Shown: positions 1-10,239, counted from the first letter of the stretch. The stretch: 64,000 bases of DNA from Polyangiaceae bacterium (GCA_015075635.1 JABTUA010000001.1:62001-126000), one strand, 5' to 3'. Notes: generated by a model not told the origin, from the letters alone. Numbers and translations are program-made.

Positions 1-254
1 TCGACTGGCGGCGGCGGCGACGAGAACACGTCCGCGACGATGCGCTCCTCGACACCGGCGATCAGCGCGTTGAGCTCCATCGCCCGGGGGACGTGACCAA
101 CCTCCATGGCGGACTCCACCGCGCGGCGCAGCCACAGCACCGCGTCGGGCTTGGCCCCCCGGCGCCACTGCACAGCAGCCGTTTGGAGCGCCCACGCGAC
201 GTCGTCGTCGTCGTTTTCGAGCGGCAGCGGGATGACGTCGTCCGGCGCGGACAT
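1..254 (-). CDS. N-terminal part of a TPR-like hypothetical protein (truncated by window edge)
   Basis: Reading the minus strand from an ATG at 254 gives about 84 residues with no stop before the window edge, so the C-terminus is missing. The start is acidic (a run of Asp around residues 15-19). A helical, Arg/Ala-rich stretch follows (about residues 20-65), whose spacing of Trp, Ala, Leu and Arg resembles one or two tetratricopeptide repeats. A good sigma70-type promoter (268-297) lies just upstream. ATG is chosen because it follows that promoter by 13 bases. The function is not recognisable from this fragment; myxobacterial proteins with such N-termini often carry sensory or cyclic-nucleotide-binding domains further on, but that part cannot be seen. 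Confidence 0.7.
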   Translation of the reverse strand, partial: MSAPDDVIPLPLENDDDDVAWALQTAAVQWRRGAKPDAVLWLRRAVESAMEVGHVPRAMELNALIAGVEERIVADVFSSPPPPV

Positions 255-267
255 CTATTGGCTCGGA

Positions 268-297
268 ATCATAGGCCGAGCGCGCCGCCGCCGGCAA
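268..297 (-). promoter_or_regulatory. Sigma70-type promoter for the truncated TPR-like gene
   Basis: On the minus strand, TTGCCG (297-292) is followed after 18 bases by TATGAT (273-268). TATGAT is five of six bases from consensus. The start codon at 254 is only 13 bases past the -10 hexamer, so the transcript would have a leader of about six bases. Confidence 0.5.
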
Positions 298-310
298 AAC
301 CCGGGCAATT

Positions 311-2920
311 TCAGGGCGGAGGCATCAGGATCTCGCGATCCTTCGCCCCGTTCGGCGGCCCAACCAGCCCGCGGCGCTCCATCATCTCCACCATCTTCGC
401 CGCCCGGTTGTAGCCGATGGTCATCTTGCGCTGAAGCCAGGAGGTCGAGCAGCGGCGCGTCTCTTGCACGATGCTCACTGCTTCGTCGAAGCGCGAATCG
501 AGCTGCTCGTCGGCGTCGGCGACCTCGTCCGGTTCGTCGGCAGCCGCGAGGATCTCTTCATGGTAGTTCGGCGTGCCCTGCTTGCGCACGAAGTCGGTGA
601 GCGCCGCGACCTCCTCCTCGCTCACGAACGGGCACTGCACGCGTCGCGTCTCCGTCGAGCCGTTGAGCTTGACCAGCATGTCGCCCTTGCCGAGCAGGAG
701 CTCCGCGCCCTGCTCGTCGAGAATGGTGCGGCTGTCCACTTTTTGCGCGACCCGGAAGCCTATCCTCGAGGGGAAGTTCGCCTTGATCATGCCGGTGATG
801 ACGTCCACGCTCGGGCGCTGCGTCGCCAGCACCACGTGCATGCCGGCGGCGCGCGCCTTCTGCGCCAGGCGCGCGACGCTCACCTCGACCTCCTTGCCCT
901 GCTGCATCATCAGATCGGCGAACTCGTCCACCACGATCACGATGTACGGCAGCGCGTGGGGCAGCTGCTTGCCGTCGGAGCCGTCCTTGGCCGTGGGCAC
1001 GCTGACCATCGAGCCGTCCGGCGCCAGCGCCTCGACGACCTCCGGAGCGGGCGCGGGCACCTCGCCGGACACGACGCGCTTCACCCAGGCGTTGTAGGTC
1101 GCGATGTTCTTGGTGCCGGCGTTGGCGAAGAGCTGGTAGCGGCGCTCCATCTCGTCCACCGCCCACTTCAGTGCGGTCGCCGCCTTCTTCATGTCGGTGA
1201 CCACGGGCAAGAGCATGTGCGGGATGCCGTCGAAGGGCGCCAGCTCCACCACCTTCGGATCCACCATCAGGAAGCGCAGCTCCTCCGGGGTGCGGCAGAA
1301 GAGCAGGCTCGACAGCATCACGTTCAGGCCGACGCTCTTTCCGGCGCCCGTCGCGCCGGCGACGATCACGTGGGGCATCGAGGCCAGGTCCGCGTAGAAG
1401 GGCACGCCGACGATGTCGCGGCCCAGAACGACGGGCAGCGGGGCCTTCTCTGCCAGCTTGGCGAAGTGCTTGTCCTCGATCAGCTCCCGCAGGTTGACGG
1501 GGATGCGCTCGTCGTTGGGGATCTCGAAGCCGATGCGGTTCTTGCCGGGGATGGGCGCCACGATGCGCACGGTCCGCGACAAACCGAGCGCCAGGTCGTC
1601 GGCCAGGCTCGCGACCTTGCTCACCTTCGTTCCGGCCTCGGGCGCCACCTCGTACATGGTCACCGTCGGCCCCGGGTGGACCTCCTCGACGCGCGCCGAG
1701 ACCCCGTAGTCCGCCAGCGTCTTCTCGAGCAGCGCTGCGTTCTGGCGAATGTGCTCGCGATCGACGTCGCTCTGCACGTGAGACGACGGCGCGAGGAGCT
1801 CCGGCGACGGGAACGCGTAGCCGTGCACGCTCGCCGGCGCCGGACCGTCCCCACGCTTGACGACCTGCGCCTGCTTGGTCTCGACGATGCGCAGCTCGGG
1901 GACCTTCTTCTTCGGCCGCTTCTCCACGGGCGGAGGCGGCAGCGACTCCGCCGCCGGCTCGGGCTCCGCCGCCTCGAAGGCCAGCGACGCGAGCTCCGGA
2001 GTGGGCGTGGCCGGCGGAGGCGGAGCCGGTGGCGCCGACATCGGCTCTTCCACCGGTGCGAGCAGGGCCTCCGCGGGGCCCCCGACGGACCCGCGGCGCA
2101 GCGCGGTGGACACCGCGATCGGTGGAGTCCCGGTGGTCTCCGGCGGCAGGAACGCGTCGTCGTCGGCGAGCTGCGCGATGATCGCCTCGTCGGTCTCGTG
2201 CGAGGTGATCTGCGGTGCCGCGGCCTCGCGCTGCTGCGCGCGCTCTTCCTTGCGTAGCTCGTGCGCCTCGACCCAGGCCCGGCTCAAGCGCATCGAGACA
2301 CCCTGCGCGCGGCCCACCGCTTTGGAGAGCAGCTCCATCACGCGCTGGACCAGCGCGATGAACGAGAAGCTGCTGCGCCCGATCAGGATCAGGCCGACGA
2401 TGGTCCCCCCGACGAGGAAGGAGCCGACGCCGGAGAACAGCCCGCGGCCGAGCTCGCCGAAGACCAAGCCGACGTTGCCGCCCGAGGGCACTCGCCCGAA
2501 CACCAACAGCTCCGGCGCGGCGACCCGGGTGAGCGACGCCAGCACGATCGCGAGCACGAGGTCTCCGGCCACCCGGAGGCTGGCGGACCCGATGTCCTTC
2601 CGTCGAAGGAGCGGGAGGCCGATGAGGGCGATCTCGAGGGGCACCAGCCACGCCACGATGCCGAAGGCCCGCACCAGGACGCTGGCCACGAGGGCTCCGA
2701 CCGGCCCGACCCAGTCGGGTCCGGTGACCGTGGGGTCCGACGGGTCGAGGCGGAAGCTGCCGAGCGCCAGGCACAGGAAGCACGACACCGCGAACAGGAG
2801 CAACGCGGCGGCCTCGCGGCCGCGGCCCTCGGCGCGGATCTCGCCGCTCGCGGGCGCGGGCAGCGCCTGGGCGGGCTCGGCCGCCACCTGCCGGCGCGGC
2901 GAAAAGGGTCTGGCGCCCAT
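311..2920 (-). CDS. ftsK: DNA translocase FtsK/SpoIIIE
   Basis: This 869-residue protein has the full FtsK architecture. The N-terminus (about residues 35-220) has four to five hydrophobic segments that anchor it at the division septum. A Pro/Ala/Glu-rich linker (about 220-390) follows, then the RecA-like motor with Walker A GATGAGKS near residue 525 and Walker B VVDEFADLM near 660. The end (about 800-860) is a winged-helix gamma domain (SWLQRKMTIGYNRAAKM) that reads KOPS-type polar DNA sequences. The family pumps chromosome termini through the closing septum and activates XerCD dimer resolution. Length is normal for FtsK. The gene ends 56 bases before the truncated upstream-coded neighbour and is divergent from the lipoprotein at 3082. 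Confidence 0.96.
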   Translation of the reverse strand: MGARPFSPRRQVAAEPAQALPAPASGEIRAEGRGREAAALLLFAVSCFLCLALGSFRLDPSDPTVTGPDWVGPVGALVASVLVRAFGIVAWLVPLEIALIGLPLLRRKDIGSASLRVAGDLVLAIVLASLTRVAAPELLVFGRVPSGGNVGLVFGELGRGLFSGVGSFLVGGTIVGLILIGRSSFSFIALVQRVMELLSKAVGRAQGVSMRLSRAWVEAHELRKEERAQQREAAAPQITSHETDEAIIAQLADDDAFLPPETTGTPPIAVSTALRRGSVGGPAEALLAPVEEPMSAPPAPPPPATPTPELASLAFEAAEPEPAAESLPPPPVEKRPKKKVPELRIVETKQAQVVKRGDGPAPASVHGYAFPSPELLAPSSHVQSDVDREHIRQNAALLEKTLADYGVSARVEEVHPGPTVTMYEVAPEAGTKVSKVASLADDLALGLSRTVRIVAPIPGKNRIGFEIPNDERIPVNLRELIEDKHFAKLAEKAPLPVVLGRDIVGVPFYADLASMPHVIVAGATGAGKSVGLNVMLSSLLFCRTPEELRFLMVDPKVVELAPFDGIPHMLLPVVTDMKKAATALKWAVDEMERRYQLFANAGTKNIATYNAWVKRVVSGEVPAPAPEVVEALAPDGSMVSVPTAKDGSDGKQLPHALPYIVIVVDEFADLMMQQGKEVEVSVARLAQKARAAGMHVVLATQRPSVDVITGMIKANFPSRIGFRVAQKVDSRTILDEQGAELLLGKGDMLVKLNGSTETRRVQCPFVSEEEVAALTDFVRKQGTPNYHEEILAAADEPDEVADADEQLDSRFDEAVSIVQETRRCSTSWLQRKMTIGYNRAAKMVEMMERRGLVGPPNGAKDREILMPPP

Positions 2921-3029
2921 GTGCGCTAATGACCTACATCAGCTTCCCGGGCTGGGAAAAAAAGCTGCGAGGGGGCCAGCACGGAGCTTCCGTTCAGGTC
3001 GGCTGGCCTGAGCGAAAGCAGCGGCTCGC

Positions 3030-3059
3030 TTGAGACATTCGGCGGCGACCCTGTACTAT
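3030..3059 (+). promoter_or_regulatory. Sigma70-type promoter for the HEAT lipoprotein/FHA operon
   Basis: TTGAGA (3030-3035) and TACTAT (3054-3059) are separated by 18 bases and lie 22 bases upstream of the lipoprotein start at 3082. Both hexamers are close to consensus in an otherwise GC-rich divergent intergenic region (2921-3081). Confidence 0.55.
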
Positions 3060-3081
3060 CCTCGCTCTTCGTTCGGCAGCG

Positions 3082-4716
3082 ATGCGGGCGGGCCCTCGAA
3101 TGGCAAGGTACGCGAAAACGAAAAGGTTCTTCCGGGCGGCGACCCTCGGCGTGACGATCGGGATTGGCTCGGCCTCGGTGGGGTGCCGAACCACGAACGA
3201 CGACATCGACCGATGGACGACCACGGCGCAGGGTCCGCGAAAGCTCGTCGCGGTGCTCACGCACGACAAGTACCCCACCGAGCTTCGCGTCGAGGCCGCG
3301 ATGGGCATGGTGCGCATGAAGGCGCGCGGTGGCCGCCGCATCGGCATCTTGGGGCAAGACGACCAGCCGGGCTTGGTCGGCGCGCTCGAGTCTCTGCCGC
3401 CGGCGAGTCGCGAGAAGATCGTGACTCGGATGGTGCCGAAGCTCGAAGAGGAGATGAAGAAGGCGCCGCCCAAGGCACAAGCCGGACAGCCGGCGCCCGC
3501 CGATCCGAGCTTCGAGTTCAAGGACGCTGCGTTCGCTCTGCTCACGCACAACGAGGGCGTGTTGATGCAGAACGACGAGAACAAGAAGCGCCTGCGCGCG
3601 GCGTTGGCCGAATGGTCGATGACCAACTTCGCCGAGCGGCTCGAGGAGTCGTCGCAGCTCTACGGCGTCGAGCAGGTGCTGCGCGAGCTGGGCGCGGAAG
3701 GCGTCGTGCGCCTGCCGGAGCAGATGGTGCCCGGCGCGAAGAAGCTCGATCGCATGGCCGATCTGGTCTCTGAGATCGGCGACACGAAGACGAAAGAGGC
3801 AGCGAGCCAGGCGCTCGTGGTGGTGGCCAAGGACATCGCCTCCGACCACTGGATCAAGCAGAAAGAGCCCCTGGTCGACGCGGCGAACAAAGCCAGCAAG
3901 CTGAACCCCACGCCGGAGCAGTTCAAGGCGCAGCTGGACCAGTACCAGGAGGAGGAGCTGCTCCGCGTCTTCGCCTCCATGAAGAAGGTCGGGCAGGCGC
4001 CGGCGGTGGACTTCCTGCTCGACTTCGCCAAGACCGACAAGAACGAGAAGCGTCGCGCGGCAGCCCTGGCGGCCCTCGAAGGCAACCTGGACAAGAACAA
4101 GCCGAACCACGTCGCGACCATCCTCGACATCGCCGCGGGAACCGACACCCCGGACACGGTGCGGGACCTGGCGCTCAAGCGCGTGGGCGAGCTGCCGCGC
4201 AAGCTGGTGGTCGATCGGCTGTACGGGCTCTTCTCCAACGACAACTGGAAGATCCGCTGGGTCGCCGCGGAGCTGGTGCTCAAGATGAGCGAGACGTCCC
4301 AGCTCGGCGAGTTCATGGGCAAGCTCGGAGCCGTGCGCCACATGGCCATCACCGAGCCGCTGCGCTACGGCGCGTTGATCGGCGAGATGAAGGGGAAGGA
4401 CAAGCCCGAGAGCCTGGTCGCCAAGTACATGGAGCGCAACCAGGCCACTCCGGTGCGCCTCAGCGCCCTGGGCTACTACTACGAGTGGGGCGGCAAGCCC
4501 GACCTCGGCAAGGTCGAAGGGCTCATCGGCGACCGGGACAAGGTGCCAGGCTGCAAGGAAGGCGCCGCCGACTGCGAGTGGCAGTGCGCCGTGGGCGAAG
4601 GCAAGAGCCAGGAAATCAAGGACGTCAAGACCGTCGGGGAGTTCGTCCAGTACTGCGTGAAGCCGGCGATGGAGAAGCGCCCGGTGGGCAAGAAGGACGA
4701 GACCAAGGGCAAGTGA
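3082..4716 (+). CDS. HEAT-repeat-like lipoprotein
   Basis: The 544-residue product begins with a basic N-terminus, a hydrophobic core and the lipobox SVGC (Cys35), so it is predicted to be a lipid-anchored envelope protein. The rest is almost wholly alpha-helical and charged. It has repeated blocks of the type AALAALEGNL and RWVAAELVLKM that look like degenerate HEAT/ARM repeats. A Cys-containing C-terminus (about residues 490-525) ends in a Lys-rich tail. An ATG at 3100 is an equally possible start and keeps the lipobox. The stop overlaps the start of the FHA gene by one base (TGATG), so the two are translationally coupled. The role is unknown; a scaffold or assembly function is only inferred from the repeat type. 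Confidence 0.85.
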   Translation: MRAGPRMARYAKTKRFFRAATLGVTIGIGSASVGCRTTNDDIDRWTTTAQGPRKLVAVLTHDKYPTELRVEAAMGMVRMKARGGRRIGILGQDDQPGLVGALESLPPASREKIVTRMVPKLEEEMKKAPPKAQAGQPAPADPSFEFKDAAFALLTHNEGVLMQNDENKKRLRAALAEWSMTNFAERLEESSQLYGVEQVLRELGAEGVVRLPEQMVPGAKKLDRMADLVSEIGDTKTKEAASQALVVVAKDIASDHWIKQKEPLVDAANKASKLNPTPEQFKAQLDQYQEEELLRVFASMKKVGQAPAVDFLLDFAKTDKNEKRRAAALAALEGNLDKNKPNHVATILDIAAGTDTPDTVRDLALKRVGELPRKLVVDRLYGLFSNDNWKIRWVAAELVLKMSETSQLGEFMGKLGAVRHMAITEPLRYGALIGEMKGKDKPESLVAKYMERNQATPVRLSALGYYYEWGGKPDLGKVEGLIGDRDKVPGCKEGAADCEWQCAVGEGKSQEIKDVKTVGEFVQYCVKPAMEKRPVGKKDETKGK

Positions 4717-5630
4717 TGGAATCGTCGGACCCGAACAAGAAGGCTCCGCGCACGTTTCAGTGTCGGGAGTCGCTCTGGCAGAAGTTCGAACAAATGGCCC
4801 GCGAGCTCGAGTGCTCGGTGGACTACCTGATCAACGACGCGATGAAGCAGTACGCGCGGCAGCGCGGCTACAGCAGCACCGCGGTCCCGGCGACGATGGG
4901 CGCCCCGCCCCCGCCTCCGCCACCCCGCCCGCTGGCGGTCCCCCCCTACCCGGCGGGCAATCGGCGCGCCCCTCGGTCGCGCCGACGCCGCCGCCCCCGC
5001 CGCCGGTTCCCCCCCAGGCTCGCGCCTCTGTCCCGCCGCCGCCTCCCCCGCCGCGCGGAGCGTTCCCCTCCACGGCGGGCGCGCCGCCGCCTCCTCCTCC
5101 GCCAACCAGCGGCTCGGTGGCCCGCCGTGCGCCGGGACCGCCGCCGCCGCCAGGACCGCCCCCGATGCCGCCCGGCCCGCCGCCGCCGCCGCCCGGTCCA
5201 CCGCAGCAACACTTCCGCGGTGGACCGCCGCCGCCCCCCGCCGCCGCCCGGCCCGCCTTCGATGGGCCGAGGCGCCGCGCCGCCGCCGCCGCCGCCCATG
5301 CCGCGCTCGGCGCCGCCGCCGCCCCCGGCACCGCCGGCCGCGCAGTCCTACGGCACGCTCAACATCTACTACGCGGGTGAACGTTTCCCGATCACCAAGG
5401 ACCGCTTCATCATCGGTCGCGGCAAGCAGTCGAGCGATCTCACCATCAAGGACCCGAACGTGTCGCGCCAGCACGCGATGGTCGAGTACTTGAACGGCCA
5501 GTACTACATCGTGGACATGGGCTCGACCAACGGCGTCGAGTACAACGGCCAGCGCGTGCAGCGCAAAGTGATCAACGACGGCGACCAGTTCAAGGTCTGC
5601 GACCACGAGCTCCGCTTCAGCTACGCCTGA
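4716..5630 (+). CDS. FHA-domain protein with ribbon-helix-helix-like N-terminus and Pro-rich linker (two apparent frame switches)
   Basis: The ATG at 4716 overlaps the preceding stop. Residues about 12-50 (RTFQCRESLWQKFEQMA, then VDYLINDAMKQYA) resemble a CopG/ribbon-helix-helix unit. Residues about 225-300 form a clear FHA domain (FIIGRGKQSSDL, SRQHAMVEY, GSTNGVEYNG), which binds phosphothreonine in other proteins. The linker is odd. In the reading frame it becomes Arg-rich from about 4947 to 5234, while the -1 frame over the same bases gives a normal Pro/Gly-rich linker. The two frames swap at C runs (4940-4946 and 5234-5239), so a missing C and an extra C would restore one Pro-rich linker with unchanged total length (304 residues). 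It probably acts in Ser/Thr-kinase signalling; that is inference from the FHA domain. Confidence 0.85.
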   Translation: MESSDPNKKAPRTFQCRESLWQKFEQMARELECSVDYLINDAMKQYARQRGYSSTAVPATMGAPPPPPPPRPLAVPPYPAGNRRAPRSRRRRRPRRRFPPRLAPLSRRRLPRRAERSPPRRARRRLLLRQPAARWPAVRRDRRRRQDRPRCRPARRRRRPVHRSNTSAVDRRRPPPPPGPPSMGRGAAPPPPPPMPRSAPPPPPAPPAAQSYGTLNIYYAGERFPITKDRFIIGRGKQSSDLTIKDPNVSRQHAMVEYLNGQYYIVDMGSTNGVEYNGQRVQRKVINDGDQFKVCDHELRFSYA

Positions 5631-5644
5631 CGGAAGGGCGGCGC

Positions 5645-6547
5645 GTGCACGTCGCGATCATCGGCGCCGGCGCACTGGGGCGCGTGTACGGCGTCCACCT
5701 GGCCGACGCCGGCGAGCGCGTGAGCTTCGTCGTGCGTGCCGCGCGCACGAGCGAGACCGGCGCGTTCGTGATCGAACGCCGCAACGGCGACCGGCGGCGG
5801 CGGCGGGTTTCGGCGCCGGAGCGTCGCGCCGAGATACCCACGGACGCGGACGTCGTGCTCCTGGCGGTGCGGGTGGATCAGCTGGACGCGAGCATCGAGC
5901 GCCTGCTCCGCGCGGGGCCTCGGGTCCCGCTGATCTCGCTCACGCCGCTCCTGCCGCTGACGCTCGCGCGGGTGAGCGGCTGGGTGGACGGCCGCGTCTG
6001 GGTCGCCATGCCGACGTTGGCGGCGAGCGCGCTTCCCGACGGCACCGCCGAGTACTGGGCGTTCCGCGCCTCGCCCAGCCTGTTCGAGGCAGGCGCGCCG
6101 GAGACCGCCGCGTTGGTCGCGGCGCTCCGGCGCTCGGGCTTGCCCGCCCGCCTCTCGCGGGACGTGCGGCAGAAGAACCCGGCGACGACCCTGGCCTTCT
6201 TCCCCATCTCGGTGGCGGTGAGCCGTGCCGGCGGGGTCGAGCAGCTCCTTCGCGACGAAGCCCTCGCCGAGCTGGGCGCTCGCGCGGCCCGCGAGGCGTT
6301 CGTGCTCGCGCGGCGCATCGGCAGCATCGACGCCCCCCTGGGCCTGGTGCTCCGCGCGGTCACCCCGCGCACGCTGCGCGCCGCGTTCGCGCTGCTCGGC
6401 AAGGTGCTGCCCCAAGCGACCGAGTTCGTGGACTCGCACTTCGGCGACAAGCTCGGCGAGCAGCACCGCGTACTGGGGGCTGAAATCCTGGAGCTCGGCC
6501 GCCGCGAGGGCGTTCCGCTGCCGAGCCTCGAGCGGCTCTTGGGCTGA
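5645..6547 (+). CDS. Ketopantoate reductase-like (PanE/ApbA family) protein
   Basis: The GTG start at 5645 follows a GGAAGG ribosome site. The product has 300 residues, the usual length for PanE. It opens with the NADP-binding Rossmann motif HVAIIGAGALGRVYG (residues 2-16). The C-terminal helical half contains KNPATTLAFFPISVAV, placed where the family has its catalytic Lys/Asn region. PanE enzymes reduce 2-ketopantoate to pantoate in coenzyme A synthesis. The C-terminal half matches textbook PanE only loosely, and no other pantothenate gene is nearby, so another 2-hydroxyacid substrate is possible. The gene lies 14 bases after the FHA gene and may be co-transcribed. Confidence 0.8.
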   Translation: MHVAIIGAGALGRVYGVHLADAGERVSFVVRAARTSETGAFVIERRNGDRRRRRVSAPERRAEIPTDADVVLLAVRVDQLDASIERLLRAGPRVPLISLTPLLPLTLARVSGWVDGRVWVAMPTLAASALPDGTAEYWAFRASPSLFEAGAPETAALVAALRRSGLPARLSRDVRQKNPATTLAFFPISVAVSRAGGVEQLLRDEALAELGARAAREAFVLARRIGSIDAPLGLVLRAVTPRTLRAAFALLGKVLPQATEFVDSHFGDKLGEQHRVLGAEILELGRREGVPLPSLERLLG

Positions 6548-6553
6548 AACTTC

Positions 6554-6580
6554 TTGCCGGCCGTCGGCCGGCGCTAGACT
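6554..6580 (+). promoter_or_regulatory. Palindrome and -10-like element before the L,D-transpeptidase
   Basis: GCCGGCCG (6556-6563) and CGGCCGGC (6565-6572) form a perfect 8-base inverted repeat around a single T. TAGACT (6575-6580), a plausible -10 hexamer, follows ten bases before the ATG at 6591. A weak -35 (TTGCCG, 6554-6559; 15-base spacer) overlaps the palindrome. It could be an operator within the promoter or a short terminator hairpin for the preceding gene. Confidence 0.35.
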
Positions 6581-6590
6581 CGAGGCAGAC

Positions 6591-7835
6591 ATGCGCCGAC
6601 TCGCGCCCGTGCTCTTTGCAGCGACCTTCGCGTGCCCGGCGCGGGCCGAGCCGCTGCCGTGGATCGAGGGCGGCGTGCCCATCGCCACCGCCGTGGCCAG
6701 CGTGGAGATCCCCGAGAAGGACGAGCCGCTCTTCGTGCGCGCCGGCCCCCAGGCAGCGCGGCGCGGCTCCGCGGAGATGGGCGCGAGGCTGCCGCTCTTC
6801 GCCGCCAAGCGCGGCGCGGGCTGTCGCGGCTTCTGGCTCATGGTCGGGCCCCTGGCCTGGGTGTGTCAGGATCGCGTCCGGCTCTCGAGCGACGCTCCGG
6901 TGGCAGCGCGGCGCGATCCCATCTCGATGCCCGAGGGGCTGCCCTATCGCTACCACTTCGTCGGCCGGAACGGCGCGCTCGGCTACCGCACGCTCTCGGT
7001 GGCCGAGGAGAGCGAGCCGGACGCCGAGCTCGAGCCGGGCTTCTCCGTGGCGGTGCTCAGCGTCGCGAAGCGCGGCGGCGATCCGTTCGGCTTCACCAGC
7101 AAGAACCTCTGGATCCCGATGCGCGATCTGGGTCCCGCGCGCGCGCTGCCGCTGCGTGGTGCAGAGCTCACGGACGGGTCGCTGAACGTGGCCTGGGTCT
7201 TCGAGGACCACGCCGACGTCTACGACAAGCCCGGCGGCACGCGCCTCTCGTCGGAAGTGCGCCCGCAGTGGGAGCAGCTCGCGCTGCTCGAGACGGTCGT
7301 GAAGAAGGACCGCCGTTGGTTCCGCATCGGCGAGCGGCGCTGGGTCAGCGATCGCGACGTGCGGGCGCCGACGCCCGCGCCCCTGCCCGGTGAAGCCGCG
7401 CCCGGCGAGCGCTGGATCGACGTGGACATCCCGAACCAGGTCCTGACCGCCTACGAGGGCGAGCGTCCGGTGTTCGCCACCCTCGTCTCGACCGGCAAAG
7501 GCCGTGGCAAGAGCGTCCAGGCCACGCCGCTCGGCACCCACCGCATCTGGGTGAAGCTCCTCTCCAGCGACATGGACAACCTGGAGGACGAGGAGGCGAG
7601 CCGCTACTACGCCATCCAGGACGTGCCCTGGGTGATGTATTTCGACAAGGGCTACGGCCTGCACGGCACCTTCTGGCACCGCTCCTTCGGGCGGGTGCGC
7701 AGCCACGGCTGCGTGAACCTGACCCCACTGGACGCACAGCGTCTGTTCAACTGGACGGGACCGCACCTGCCCGCCGGCTGGACCGCGGCGCTGCCCACGG
7801 CGTACGACCGGGGCACCCTGATTCGGGTGCGCTGA
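6591..7835 (+). CDS. L,D-transpeptidase (YkuD domain) with signal peptide
   Basis: The ATG at 6591 gives a 414-residue protein with a short signal peptide (MRRLAPVLFAATFACPARA). About 250 residues of unknown beta-rich sequence follow, possibly SH3-like. The C-terminal YkuD domain has the catalytic signature SHGCVNL with Cys374, plus the upstream HGTFWH histidine. Enzymes of this family form 3-3 cross-links in peptidoglycan or attach proteins to it in the periplasm. The reading frame extends further upstream into panE, but that part is out-of-frame shadow. The signal peptide and the -10 element at 6575 support this start. Confidence 0.92.
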   Translation: MRRLAPVLFAATFACPARAEPLPWIEGGVPIATAVASVEIPEKDEPLFVRAGPQAARRGSAEMGARLPLFAAKRGAGCRGFWLMVGPLAWVCQDRVRLSSDAPVAARRDPISMPEGLPYRYHFVGRNGALGYRTLSVAEESEPDAELEPGFSVAVLSVAKRGGDPFGFTSKNLWIPMRDLGPARALPLRGAELTDGSLNVAWVFEDHADVYDKPGGTRLSSEVRPQWEQLALLETVVKKDRRWFRIGERRWVSDRDVRAPTPAPLPGEAAPGERWIDVDIPNQVLTAYEGERPVFATLVSTGKGRGKSVQATPLGTHRIWVKLLSSDMDNLEDEEASRYYAIQDVPWVMYFDKGYGLHGTFWHRSFGRVRSHGCVNLTPLDAQRLFNWTGPHLPAGWTAALPTAYDRGTLIRVR

Positions 7836-7850
7836 GCGGTAGTTTGGCAT

Positions 7851-7856
7851 TACTAT
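7851..7856 (+). promoter_or_regulatory. -10-like element TACTAT before the TerB-like gene
   Basis: TACTAT lies seven bases before the ATG at 7864. No Shine-Dalgarno sequence fits between them, so transcription would start almost at the start codon (leaderless-type arrangement). No good -35 is visible. Confidence 0.35.
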
Positions 7857-7863
7857 TCGCCCC

Positions 7864-8319
7864 ATGAGCTTCGACATCGGCCGCGACACGGTGCTCGCAC
7901 TGGTGGCGATGGCGTGGGCCGACGGCAAGGTCGATCCCGCCGAAGCTGCCGGCATCCGCGGAGCGGCGCAGCAGCTCGCTCTGAACGCCGACGACACCAA
8001 GGTGATGGAGGCGGCGCTCGGGCGTCAGTACTCCCTGGACGAGGTGGAGACCCTGCGCATGAACCGCCACACTCGGCTGTTCACCTACGCGGCGGCCGTC
8101 TGGATCGCGACGCTGGACGGAGCCACTACCGCGGACGAGGAGAAGACGCTGGCGCTCCTCGGCGATCGCCTGGGCCTGTCGCAGATCGCGAGGGATCGCG
8201 CCAAGGGCGTCGCGCTCGGCCTGCGCAGCGGCCCGCCGTCGAACCGCCCGGGTGGCTTCGACCTGGTCGCCTTGAAGTCTCAGCTCTCGGCCGGGCTCAG
8301 CCAAATCGGCGACGACTGA
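7864..8319 (+). CDS. TerB-like (tellurite-resistance domain) protein
   Basis: This 151-residue protein is a helical bundle with the two acidic loops typical of the TerB/DjlA-N fold: AWADGKVDPAEAAGI (about residues 17-31) and ATLDGATTADEEKTLA (about 83-98). In TerB such Asp/Glu-rich loops bind metal. Family members occur in tellurite-resistance and membrane-stress systems, but the domain is also common in proteins with no known link to tellurite. The gene ends two bases before the UbiB-like kinase start, so the two are probably co-transcribed and may act together at the membrane. Confidence 0.85.
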   Translation: MSFDIGRDTVLALVAMAWADGKVDPAEAAGIRGAAQQLALNADDTKVMEAALGRQYSLDEVETLRMNRHTRLFTYAAAVWIATLDGATTADEEKTLALLGDRLGLSQIARDRAKGVALGLRSGPPSNRPGGFDLVALKSQLSAGLSQIGDD

Positions 8320-8321
8320 AG

Positions 8322-10016
<1,695 letters not shown>

Positions 10017-10030
10017 GGCGACGAGAAACG

Positions 10031-10191
10031 CTCGCCGGCGCGACCTCGCGATCGCACCGGCGAGAAAGCCTGCCTGATCACTCTTTTTCGCACCAACCGA
10101 CAGCGCCCCGCGACAGTCGAGACCGGTGAACGGCACGCGCCGGTCTCGCCGGCATTCGCCGTGGGGCTCACTCCCCACACCCCGCGCGGGG
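10031..10191. terminator. Hairpin-rich convergent intergenic region between ubiB and atpE
   Basis: The 223-base gap between two convergent genes holds four inverted repeats. CTCGCCGG/CCGGCGAG occupies 10031-10038 and 10057-10064. CGAGACCGG/CCGGTCTCG occupies 10118-10126 and 10140-10148. GTGGGG/CCCCAC occupies 10161-10166 and 10173-10178. The palindrome CCCCGCGCGGGG occupies 10180-10191. A TTTTT run at 10083-10087 follows the first hairpin on the plus strand. These probably terminate both operons. I see no coding sequence or RNA gene here. Confidence 0.5.
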
Positions 10192-10239
10192 TCCCCAACC
10201 CCGCGCCGCCACTACTCCGCCAGCGGTGTCGGGGAACCT

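Noticed and set aside
464..2257. 597-residue plus-strand frame opposite ftsK
   Set aside because: It is antisense to a well-conserved gene, is His/Arg/Leu-rich with no motif, and arises from GC-rich codon bias.
558..2783. 741-residue minus-strand frame inside ftsK
   Set aside because: Same strand as ftsK but in another frame; Arg/Ala/Gly-rich low-complexity sequence with no domain.
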